The position numbers and the translations under genes are program-made. A stretch of 44,916 bases of DNA from Acidobacteriaceae bacterium (GTDB lineage: Bacteria > Acidobacteriota > Terriglobia > Acidiferrales > UBA7541): the NCBI GenBank assembly GCA_030838075.1, contig JAUTXJ010000182.1, positions 1 through 44,916 on the forward strand. Direction: 5' to 3'. Positions 1-7,688 of the stretch are shown here, in pieces (within the stretch, counting starts at the first letter, position 1; each line of letters starts with the position of its first letter). The notes under the pieces were generated by a model, which worked only from the letters and a program-made list of their open reading frames with translations, was not told where the DNA came from and searched no databases.

Positions 1-133
1 TGTCAACGCTTCGACGCCGCCCTTGCGAGCGGCTCCGCATGACTCGGGGCCGATGTGGGTCGTTGATCCACTTTCGTATGACTTTTGCATTCACTACACC
101 TCGCCGGTTTAACCGGCGCACAGGAGAAACGTC

Positions 134-904
134 ATGAAAATAAATGGCAACACAATACTGATAACCGGCGGAGGCTCTGGTATCGGCCGTGGGCTCGCCG
201 AGGCTTTCCACGCGAAGGGCAATCAAGTGGTCATTGCAGGGCGCCGCAAGAACCTGCTCGATGAGACGGTCGCGGCCAATCCAGGGATGAAGGCGGCAGT
301 CCTGGACATTGAGAACAGTGAAACCATCCGCACTTTCGCGGAAAAACTGAAGAAGGACTTCCCCACCCTTAACGTCGTCATCCATAACGCCGGCATTATG
401 AAACCCGAGTCCTTGAAGGACGCCGCGGTTGCGGATGCCGAGGCTATGGTGACCACGAATCTGCTCGGCCCAATTCGCCTGAACGCAGCGTTACTGCCCT
501 TCCTTCTCAAACAGCCAAACCCGGTGATCATGACCGTTTCGTCCGGTCTGGCATTTGTACCACTGGCAATGACGCCGACCTATTGCGCTACCAAGGCCGC
601 GATCCATTCTTATACCCAATCGATGCGCTATCAGCTTAACGGCACCACAGCGCAGGTCCTCGAACTCATCCCGCCCTACGTGCAGACGGAATTGATGGGA
701 CCGAGAATGGCAAGCGATCCGAATGCCATGCCACTCAAAGATTTCATTTCCGAAACCATGAGCATCCTCGAGAACTCGCCGAACAGTACAGAGATCTGTG
801 TCGAGCGCGTGAAGCCCCTGCGCTTTGCCGAGGCGAGTGGACAGTACGATGCCTTTTTCAAGAACTTCAATGATGGGATGGCCGCTGCGGCGGCAGCACA
901 TTAG
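134..904 (+). CDS. SDR family oxidoreductase, DltE-like
   Basis: A 256-residue classical short-chain dehydrogenase/reductase, probably cytosolic and NAD(P)H-dependent. The Rossmann cofactor motif TGGGSGIG is at residues 11-18, NAG at 85-87, the structural Asn near 109, the catalytic Ser near 136, and the catalytic YxxxK pair at Tyr150 and Lys154. The overall sequence resembles the DltE/YdfG-like SDR group, whose substrates are mostly unknown. An AGGAGA-type ribosome site lies about 6 bases before the ATG. It stands alone: upstream is 133 bp without a gene and downstream it converges on glcF. Nothing in the sequence fixes the substrate. Confidence 0.9.
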   Translation: MKINGNTILITGGGSGIGRGLAEAFHAKGNQVVIAGRRKNLLDETVAANPGMKAAVLDIENSETIRTFAEKLKKDFPTLNVVIHNAGIMKPESLKDAAVADAEAMVTTNLLGPIRLNAALLPFLLKQPNPVIMTVSSGLAFVPLAMTPTYCATKAAIHSYTQSMRYQLNGTTAQVLELIPPYVQTELMGPRMASDPNAMPLKDFISETMSILENSPNSTEICVERVKPLRFAEASGQYDAFFKNFNDGMAAAAAAH

Positions 905-945
905 GACGGGCGCAGGTTGTTGTAAAGCCCTGACTACATGGATGG

Positions 946-962
946 TGCCAATTGTATTGGCA
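946..962. other. perfect hairpin between convergent genes
   Basis: TGCCAAT-TGT-ATTGGCA is a perfect 7-bp inverted repeat with a 3-base loop between the SDR stop and the glcF stop. No long T run follows on either strand, so it is at best a weak bidirectional transcription stop. Confidence 0.3.
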
Positions 963-966
963 TGAT

Positions 967-2250
967 TCAATTCAAAATGGCTTGGTCCAACAACTCGATC
1001 ACGTGCAAAACCTGCTGATTGCTTTGGTATATTTCCGCGCCCGCGCGCATCTGCAGCAGGCAGCCCGGATTTGACGTGGCGATCACCTGTGCACCGGTAG
1101 CCGAAGCGCAGTGCATTTTTTCCGCCAGCAACTCGAGAGACGCATCCGTCTGTGTAACGTTGTAAACGCCTGCAGATCCACAGCAAAGATCGGAGTACGG
1201 CAATTCCACCAGATCAAGCCCGGGAATAGCACGCAATAATTTTCGCGGAGCTTCGCGCACTTTTTGGCCGTGAAGCAAATGGCAAGAATCCTGATACGTG
1301 ACCCGCAGCGGCAGCGCCTTGAGCAGCGCGGACAAGCCTAGAGCGGTTAGAAATTCAGTGACGTCACGCGTCTTCTTGGCAAAGGCTGACGCTTGCCCGT
1401 ATTCAGGTTCGCCCGGAGTGAAAAGATGATCGTATTCCTTCAGTGTGGAGCCACACCCCGCTGCGTTCGTCACAACAGCATCCACATCATTCAAAAGGAA
1501 CGCGCGGAGATTATTGCGCGCCAACTCGCGAGCTACATCGCGAACACCCGCGTGGGCCGCAAGCGCACCGCAGCATAATTGCCCGTTGGGGACTACCACA
1601 TCACAACCATTCGCAGTTAACACGCGAATTGTTGCGGCGTTCAGCTCGGCAAAAGTTACGTTGGCCACGCAGCCCGCAAAAAACGCAACCCGGGCGCGCC
1701 GTTCGCCGGTAGCCGGAAATGTTTTGCCCAGGCGATCGTAGAAGAAATTACTATCAACACGCGGAAGCAGCCGCTCGCGTTTATCCAGGCCAAAAAGTTT
1801 CAAAATGCCGGTGAACCTGGCTAGCGATTGTAGTCCGGAGCGCTGATAAAAACGCAGCAGGCGCGCCACAGTCGCGATGCGCTTTGGATAAGGCAGCAAC
1901 CGCCGATAGACCACGTCGCGAGCAACCCGCGATAATAACGGACGCCGGTAATCACGCTCGATGCGCGCACGAGCGTATTCCACGAGCTTTCCATACTCGA
2001 CCCCCGAGGGACACGCCGTTTCACACGCGCGACAATCGAGACACTTATCAATGTGATCGACGAACGAGTCGGTGACTGGAACTTCGCCTTGTTCCACGTG
2101 AATCATCTGATGGATTCGACCGCGTGGCGAGTCGGCTTCCAGATTCCAAAGCCGGTACGTCGGGCAAGCGTTCAGACAAAGCCCGCAATGAATACACCGC
2201 GCGTAATCTTCGTAAACGGGAATCAAGCCAGGAATAGGACTCAGTGCCAT
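967..2250 (-). CDS. glcF: Glycolate oxidase iron-sulfur subunit GlcF
   Basis: A 427-residue iron-sulfur subunit of membrane-associated glycolate dehydrogenase, passing electrons from the flavin subunits towards the quinone pool. The N-terminus has two 4Fe-4S motifs of ferredoxin type: CIHCGLCLNACP beginning at Cys19, and CLDCRACETACP near residue 69. Two cysteine-rich CCG domains follow, seen as CCGALAAHAG and CCGSAGVYN. Length and domain order match GlcF. It is the last gene of glcD-glcE-glcF, starting 82 bp after glcE. Related lactate or heterodisulfide-reductase-like subunits share these domains, but the adjacent glcD and glcE make GlcF the best reading. Confidence 0.92.
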   Translation of the reverse strand: MALSPIPGLIPVYEDYARCIHCGLCLNACPTYRLWNLEADSPRGRIHQMIHVEQGEVPVTDSFVDHIDKCLDCRACETACPSGVEYGKLVEYARARIERDYRRPLLSRVARDVVYRRLLPYPKRIATVARLLRFYQRSGLQSLARFTGILKLFGLDKRERLLPRVDSNFFYDRLGKTFPATGERRARVAFFAGCVANVTFAELNAATIRVLTANGCDVVVPNGQLCCGALAAHAGVRDVARELARNNLRAFLLNDVDAVVTNAAGCGSTLKEYDHLFTPGEPEYGQASAFAKKTRDVTEFLTALGLSALLKALPLRVTYQDSCHLLHGQKVREAPRKLLRAIPGLDLVELPYSDLCCGSAGVYNVTQTDASLELLAEKMHCASATGAQVIATSNPGCLLQMRAGAEIYQSNQQVLHVIELLDQAILN

Positions 2251-2332
2251 GAGCGCTCAGTCCATGATAATGCCCATCGCAGCGACGTCTTCAAACAAAG
2301 CGAAACCGTTGCGCTATTGAGTCGAATTGCGA

Positions 2333-3718
2333 TCAGATCCCGGCTACGAATCGTCCCGGAGCAAAACAATTTTCAGGATCGAAGGCATTCTTGACGCGGC
2401 GCATCAAAGCAGAGTCGTTCCTTGCGGGTCCCCAAACATTGACAACGCGTTTTAAGGACGTCGGGCAGAAGAGGATGGATGCGGAGCCGTCGTGCTCGGC
2501 CGCATATTCAAATACGCCTGAAGCAATGTGCGCCAGCGAGCCGATCGTTTTATCGTTCAAATCGCCGGGCTGTAGCGCGAAATATAACGGACCGGATGAA
2601 CTCGCAAAAATGCGACACGAAATCGAGAACTGCTGCGCCAGTGCGTGTAGATTTATGACGTCTGGCGTGAAGCCAGGAAAAGCATTGATCTTAAAGATGG
2701 TCGCCGCCGGGCCGGACCAAGACAGCAGATTAAGCAACTCCCGCAATGCGCCACCGAGAGCTTTGTCGTCGGACTCCTGCAGCAAATGGTAATTACTTGC
2801 GCCGCATTGTTGCGCGTATTGCGCGAGTTCGGAAGAATATCGGCGAAGAATCGTTTCCGTGCCTTCAAATCCGACGCACACATGCCACTCTCCACGCGTG
2901 AACCAGGAAGGCAATGGTGAATCACGATCGTCTTTGAATTCCGCGACAGTTTGCGCGGCCTCGGGTCCGAGAATGTTAAAAGTGCTCGGCGCCAGCGGCG
3001 ATTTGGAAACCATGGCTTGAAACCGCTCGACGGAATCGACGGACGAAAAAGCGCCCACCAGATGGCCGTAACCTTCCGGCAACGGAAATGTCCGAAAATT
3101 GAGGCGCGTGATGGCTCCCAGAGTCCCGAGCGATCCAATCAACAATTTATGCAGATCGTAGCCGGTGACGTTTTTCACTACGCGCCCGCCGCTTTTTGTA
3201 AAAGTACCAGCGCCGTTTACGAATTCCGCCCCCAGCAAAAAATCTCGCGCCGAACCATAGCCGGGCTGCAGAGCGGAGCCAATGTTCGACGCGATCGTTC
3301 CGCCAACTGTGCACTCGTCAAAAAAAGGAACAGCGAGAGGAAGGAATTGTTTTTGTTGAGCAAGCGCTTCGGCCAATTGCGCCAAATTCATTCCGGCGTC
3401 AACGCTCAGAGTGAGATCAGCAGGGTCGTAATATGCAATTTGGTTCAATCCGGTCATGTCGATCGCGATGTCGTAACGCGTAGGCGGAATTCCGATGCCC
3501 AGTTTCGTGCAAATGCCACATGGGATGAGCGCCAATTTTTCGCTCTTCGCGAAGCGTACGATCTCCACTACTTCCGCAGACGAAGCTGGCCTGGCAACAA
3601 CCGAGGGAGCTACCCCATCGACGGCAAACTTTGTGCAAGAGTCTGACCCGCCGTTGACACGTTCAGCGTCGATAACAGTCTCGAGCCGCGCAGCAACGTT
3701 CGTTGCCACAGTGCTCAT
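2333..3718 (-). CDS. glcE: Glycolate oxidase FAD-binding subunit GlcE
   Basis: A 461-residue FAD-binding protein of the PCMH (vanillyl-alcohol oxidase) fold, the second flavin subunit of glycolate dehydrogenase. The FAD-binding half includes PCGICTKLGIG near residue 65 and the TVGGTIASNIGSALQPGYG segment; the C-terminal half ends in the family signature NAFDPENCFAPGRF. I chose the ATG at 3718 because it overlaps the glcD stop as ATGA, a standard translational-coupling arrangement, rather than an upstream in-frame start that would overlap glcD by 55 bp. Confidence 0.92.
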   Translation of the reverse strand: MSTVATNVAARLETVIDAERVNGGSDSCTKFAVDGVAPSVVARPASSAEVVEIVRFAKSEKLALIPCGICTKLGIGIPPTRYDIAIDMTGLNQIAYYDPADLTLSVDAGMNLAQLAEALAQQKQFLPLAVPFFDECTVGGTIASNIGSALQPGYGSARDFLLGAEFVNGAGTFTKSGGRVVKNVTGYDLHKLLIGSLGTLGAITRLNFRTFPLPEGYGHLVGAFSSVDSVERFQAMVSKSPLAPSTFNILGPEAAQTVAEFKDDRDSPLPSWFTRGEWHVCVGFEGTETILRRYSSELAQYAQQCGASNYHLLQESDDKALGGALRELLNLLSWSGPAATIFKINAFPGFTPDVINLHALAQQFSISCRIFASSSGPLYFALQPGDLNDKTIGSLAHIASGVFEYAAEHDGSASILFCPTSLKRVVNVWGPARNDSALMRRVKNAFDPENCFAPGRFVAGI

Positions 3719-5178
3719 AGCGGAACAGCTCGAACGGCCGCTTGCGCTCTGGGCGTAATTTCGCCGCAACCCTTATTCAGCGGAAAAATCTTGCCGGGGT
3801 TCAGCGCCGATCGTGGATTAAACGCATCATGAATTCGCCGCATCAAGCCAAAATCATCATCCGAAAAAAGCAGCGGCATCAATTCGCTTTTTTCCATGCC
3901 CACGCCATGCTCACCCGTCAGCGCTCCGCCAATTTCCACGCAATAACGAATGATCTCGGCAGAAGCTTCGATGGCTCGCTGATATTGCCCAGCATCGCGC
4001 GGATCAAACAGAACAATGGGATGCAGATTTCCGTCCCCAGCGTGAAAAATATTGCCGATCTTGAAATTATATCGTTCACCGATTTCCCGAATGCGCCGTA
4101 AGGCCTGGGGAATTTTCGATCTTGGTATGACGCCGTCGAGCACATAATTACTCGGTGCAATTCGCCCGAGCGCGCCAAAGGCATTCTTGCGCCCTCTCCA
4201 GAGCAGCTCGCGTTCCTGTTCATCGCGAGCTACACGCACTTCACGCGCATGATGCTCGAGACATACCTCTTCGACTGCTGCGACCTGCGCCGCTACTACC
4301 TCCGCCAGACCCTCAAGCTCAATCAACAGCACCGCGGCGCTGTCCAGCGGAAACCCGGCGTGAATGAAGTCTTCCACCGCTCGCAGCGTCCAACCATCGA
4401 GCATCTCGCACGCCGCCGGAGTAATCGCGCGCGCAGTTATCTCCGCGACTGTCTCCGAAGCACCGTCAACATCGTCAAAAATCGCCAGCAAAGTTTTTAC
4501 ATTTTCCGGTTTGCGTAAAAGCTTCACAGTAATTTCCGTGACCAACGCAAGCGTCCCTTCCGACCCTACAAAAAGGCCTGCCAGATCGTAGCCCACGGAA
4601 TCACCGTGCCGGCTCCCCACCCGACAAATCTCCCCGTCGGGTAACACCAACTCCAACGCAGTGACATGATTAGTGGTCACGCCATACGCGAGCGTGTGCG
4701 GCCCACCCGCATTTTCCGAAACGTTGCCGCCAATCGTGCACGATTTCCAGCTCGATGGATCCGGCGCGAAATAAAGTCCGCCAGCCTCCGCCGCGCGCGT
4801 CAATTCGTAATTGACCATGCCCGGCTGCACAACCGCGCGCTGATTTTCCAGATCGAGCTCCAGAATTCGATTCATGCGCGCAAACACAATCATGACGCCT
4901 CCGGTGCGCGCCAGCGCGCCCCCGGAAAGCCCCGTACCGGCGCCGCGCCCGATGACCGGAACATCGTGTTGCGCGGCTAACCGCACCACCTGCGACACCT
5001 CTTGCGTTGTCGTAGGAAAAACCACCGCACCGGGCCGGCCTTTTTCCACCGAGCCATCATATTCATAGAGCAACAAATCTTCCGGCCGGTGAAGCACCAT
5101 GGAAGCGCCGAGAATGTTTTGCAACCCGCGAATAACGTCGCGATGCAAAGGTTTTCGAGCGGTGTTTTCCGCTGGCAA
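3715..5178 (-). CDS. glcD: Glycolate oxidase subunit GlcD
   Basis: A 487-residue FAD-dependent catalytic subunit that oxidises glycolate to glyoxylate; the D-lactate dehydrogenase (Dld/GlcD) family is homologous. Visible marks are the FAD motif GRGAGTGLSGGALA, CTIGGNVSENAGG, the HAGDGNLHP metal/substrate motif and GEHGVGMEKSELM near the C-terminus. I prefer the TTG at 5178 because a full AAGGAGG ribosome site lies 8 bases upstream (5187-5193). The frame is also open up to a GTG/ATG pair at 5241/5238, which would add 20-21 residues without a comparable site. First gene of glcDEF, divergent from the hydroxyacid dehydrogenase gene; glcE overlaps its stop. Confidence 0.9.
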   Translation of the reverse strand: MPAENTARKPLHRDVIRGLQNILGASMVLHRPEDLLLYEYDGSVEKGRPGAVVFPTTTQEVSQVVRLAAQHDVPVIGRGAGTGLSGGALARTGGVMIVFARMNRILELDLENQRAVVQPGMVNYELTRAAEAGGLYFAPDPSSWKSCTIGGNVSENAGGPHTLAYGVTTNHVTALELVLPDGEICRVGSRHGDSVGYDLAGLFVGSEGTLALVTEITVKLLRKPENVKTLLAIFDDVDGASETVAEITARAITPAACEMLDGWTLRAVEDFIHAGFPLDSAAVLLIELEGLAEVVAAQVAAVEEVCLEHHAREVRVARDEQERELLWRGRKNAFGALGRIAPSNYVLDGVIPRSKIPQALRRIREIGERYNFKIGNIFHAGDGNLHPIVLFDPRDAGQYQRAIEASAEIIRYCVEIGGALTGEHGVGMEKSELMPLLFSDDDFGLMRRIHDAFNPRSALNPGKIFPLNKGCGEITPRAQAAVRAVPL

Positions 5179-5319
5179 GTACGTAACCTCCTTCCCCACT
5201 ATAGTGAGGCTCGCGTCGCCCTTGCAATCAACATGCATCACTCGCTTGCACGTAAATGCAGACGCCCCGTCGCGCTAGACCTGTGCTAGTGTATTTTTCC
5301 TGTCGTAAAAGGATGATGG
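5179..5319. promoter_or_regulatory. divergent promoter region, glcDEF / D-glycerate genes
   Basis: This 141-bp stretch separates the glcD TTG start from the dehydrogenase ATG and must hold promoters for both directions. I see the glcD ribosome site (AAGGAGG) and the AAAGGA site before 5320, but no clear operator palindrome. Shared control of glycolate oxidation and glycerate entry is an inference from the layout. Confidence 0.4.
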
Positions 5320-6303
5320 ATGCCCAGGCCAACAGTTCTCGCCACAAGACCGCTCTTCGAAGAAGCACGGCGCATCTTGCAAGAAAAATGTCAGGTGGAA
5401 TATTGGTCTGAGCCGGAGCGTATCCCAAAAGAGGAGCTTTTCGCCCGCGCACAGGACAAACAAGGCCTAGTGTGCCTGCTCACGGAACGCATCGACGAAG
5501 CATTCCTCCATGCCGCGCCCCACCTTCGCATCGTCGCCAACGTGGCTGTGGGCTTCGACAATATTGACGTCCCGGCTTGCACCAAGCGCGGAGTCGTTGC
5601 AACCAATACGCCCGGCGTCCTGGACGAAACCACCGCGGACTTTGCATGGACATTGATGATGGCCGTGGCGCGCCGTCTCGGTGAAGGTGAAGCTCTCGCG
5701 CGCTCCGGCAAATGGACAGGTTGGGACCTGGATCAACTGGTGGGTACCGACGTGTGGGGAAAAACCCTCGGCTTGGTTGGCTTCGGCCGCATCGGGCGCG
5801 CCGTGGCGCGCAGAGCAAGTGGATTCAAAATGAAAGTGCTGTATACCGACGTTGTACATGTTTCCGAAGATACCGAAAAGCAACTGAACGCCGAATATCG
5901 CGATATGGATACATTGCTGGCGCAATCCGATTTCATCAGCGTGCACGTGCCGCTGCTCCCGGAAACCCAAGGATTGTTTACCACCGCAAAATTTGCGCGC
6001 ATGAAGCCGACCGCCTTTTTCATCAACACGGCGCGCGGTTCCGTGGTCGACGAAGCTGCGCTGGTGCAGGCACTGGAAACCAAAAAGATCGCGGGAGCGG
6101 CTTTGGACGTTTACGAAAAAGAACCGGTCATTCATCCCGGGCTAAACCGCGCGAATGTTGTGCTAGCGCCACACCTGGCCTCCGCGTCGCTCGAGACACG
6201 CACGAAAATGGCGTGCATCGCCGCAACCAACGTGCGAGATTTTTTTGATGGCAAGCGCCCACCAAATATTTTGAATCCCGAAGTTTTGAAAACCACCGGG
6301 TGA
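5320..6303 (+). CDS. D-2-hydroxyacid dehydrogenase (glyoxylate/hydroxypyruvate reductase)
   Basis: A 327-residue NAD(P)H-dependent D-2-hydroxyacid dehydrogenase of the glyoxylate/hydroxypyruvate reductase (GyaR/GhrB) type. It has the Rossmann motif GLVGFGRIGRA near residue 150, the substrate-binding VAVGFDNID loop near 75, catalytic Arg in NTARGSVVDE near 230, the Glu region in YEKEP, and catalytic His in LAPHLASAS. Length is typical. It starts the plus-strand pair that ends with glycerate 2-kinase, 16 bp apart, so its likely job is reduction of hydroxypyruvate or glyoxylate to D-glycerate or glycolate. Divergence from glcDEF supports this. Which substrate dominates cannot be read from sequence. 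Confidence 0.9.
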   Translation: MPRPTVLATRPLFEEARRILQEKCQVEYWSEPERIPKEELFARAQDKQGLVCLLTERIDEAFLHAAPHLRIVANVAVGFDNIDVPACTKRGVVATNTPGVLDETTADFAWTLMMAVARRLGEGEALARSGKWTGWDLDQLVGTDVWGKTLGLVGFGRIGRAVARRASGFKMKVLYTDVVHVSEDTEKQLNAEYRDMDTLLAQSDFISVHVPLLPETQGLFTTAKFARMKPTAFFINTARGSVVDEAALVQALETKKIAGAALDVYEKEPVIHPGLNRANVVLAPHLASASLETRTKMACIAATNVRDFFDGKRPPNILNPEVLKTTG

Positions 6304-6319
6304 GGCAGTAAATTCCCCT

Positions 6320-7660
6320 ATGGTGGATCTAAAGCAACTCGCCCGCCGTATCTTCCACGAAACTTTGGCGGCTATCAACATCCCGCTCACCATGCAACGA
6401 AACTTGCTGCATGAAGGGTCACTGCTGCGTTGTGGAGCGTTATCCATTGATCTATCGCAATTCACAAAAGTACGCGTAGTGGCCGTCGGAAAAGCTGCTC
6501 ACGCAATGTTGGACGGTCTTAGAGTTTCCTTGCCGCGTGACGTTTCCTTCGCTGGCATTGCCTCGGCCCCCGTCGCTCCCGCGAACCCGCACCCCGACAT
6601 TCAATACTTTGTTGGCGGACATCCGATCCCCAATGAAGACAGTTGGAATGCCGCGAAAGCAATCCTGGAAATGTTGTCGGCTTGCGACAACCAGACTCTG
6701 GTTTTCTTTCTGTTGTCTGGCGGAGGCTCGGCCCTTGTTGAATTGCCTCTCGACCCACTGCTTACTTTGGCGGACATGCAGCAAATTCACCGTGTGTTGA
6801 TCGGTTGCGGCGCCCCCATAGAAGCCATCAATACGGTGCGCAAGCATATTTCAGCGGTAAAAGGCGGCCGCTTAGCCACGGCGGCGAATCTCGCCACAAA
6901 AATTACTCTCGCAGTCAGCGATGTTCCCGCCGGAAAAGAATGGGCGCTCGCAAGCGGCCCCACGCTGCCCGACCCAACCAGGTTGTCTGACATGGAAAAA
7001 GTTCTCGACGAATATGCCTTGCGCGATAAATTTCCGGATGCGTTTCATCGCTGGGTTGCGCGAAGCGCTCTCACAGAAACTCCCAAAGCGGGTGATCCGG
7101 CTTTTGAGAACGCACACTTCTCGATTTTGCTGGGACTCGATAATTTGTTTCATCCTGCGCATGGCGCGGCGGAAGGCGCCGGCTGCATAACCTGTTGCGA
7201 TAACGCCACCGATGACTGGTCTGTCGAGCGCGCCGCGGAATACCTGCTGGCACAGCTAGAAGAATTGCACGTCAATAATCCTAGGCGATGTGTAGCGGTG
7301 ATCGCCGATGGCGAAGTGAGTTCACCAATCACTGGGAATGGAATCGGCGGTAGAAATGCCGCGTTTGTGCTTTCTTGTGTTGAGAAAATCGCGGGCAAAA
7401 ACATCGTTGTGCTCAGCGCCGGAACGGACGGTATCGACGGAAACAGCCCCGCTGCCGGCGCTGTCGCCGACGGTGAAACACTGGCCCGGGCTCACGCGCT
7501 CGGCCTCGACCCTCGCAATGCGTTTCAGCGCAGCGACGCCTACACCTTTTTCAACCGGTTGGACGATGCAATCATTAGCGGACCGACAGGAAATAATTTG
7601 CGGGACTTGCGCGTCTTAATCGCCGCGCCCGACGCGGAAGCTTTTTCTGGGGAAATTTGA
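6320..7660 (+). CDS. Glycerate 2-kinase, MOFRL family
   Basis: A 446-residue kinase of the GckA/TtuD (DUF4147 plus MOFRL) family, which phosphorylates D-glycerate to 2-phosphoglycerate. N-terminal marks are VAVGKAAHAM near residue 55, GGHPIPNEDS near 98, and the glycine-rich FFLLSGGGSALVELP near 130. The C-terminal MOFRL domain shows SAGTDGIDGNSPAAGA and the ending SGPTGNNLRDL. It follows the dehydrogenase gene by 16 bp and is probably co-transcribed. With glcDEF this gives glycolate, glyoxylate, glycerate, 2-phosphoglycerate; no glyoxylate carboligase or aminotransferase is present in the window. Sometimes annotated as hydroxypyruvate reductase from an old misnaming. Confidence 0.9.
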   Translation: MVDLKQLARRIFHETLAAINIPLTMQRNLLHEGSLLRCGALSIDLSQFTKVRVVAVGKAAHAMLDGLRVSLPRDVSFAGIASAPVAPANPHPDIQYFVGGHPIPNEDSWNAAKAILEMLSACDNQTLVFFLLSGGGSALVELPLDPLLTLADMQQIHRVLIGCGAPIEAINTVRKHISAVKGGRLATAANLATKITLAVSDVPAGKEWALASGPTLPDPTRLSDMEKVLDEYALRDKFPDAFHRWVARSALTETPKAGDPAFENAHFSILLGLDNLFHPAHGAAEGAGCITCCDNATDDWSVERAAEYLLAQLEELHVNNPRRCVAVIADGEVSSPITGNGIGGRNAAFVLSCVEKIAGKNIVVLSAGTDGIDGNSPAAGAVADGETLARAHALGLDPRNAFQRSDAYTFFNRLDDAIISGPTGNNLRDLRVLIAAPDAEAFSGEI

Positions 7661-7688
7661 CTCCCCAGTTCCTGGACACAAATCTTGA

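Noticed and set aside
491-1186. 231-residue minus-strand frame across the SDR and glcF ends
   Set aside because: It overlaps two well-supported genes and has low-complexity, non-family sequence; a shadow frame.
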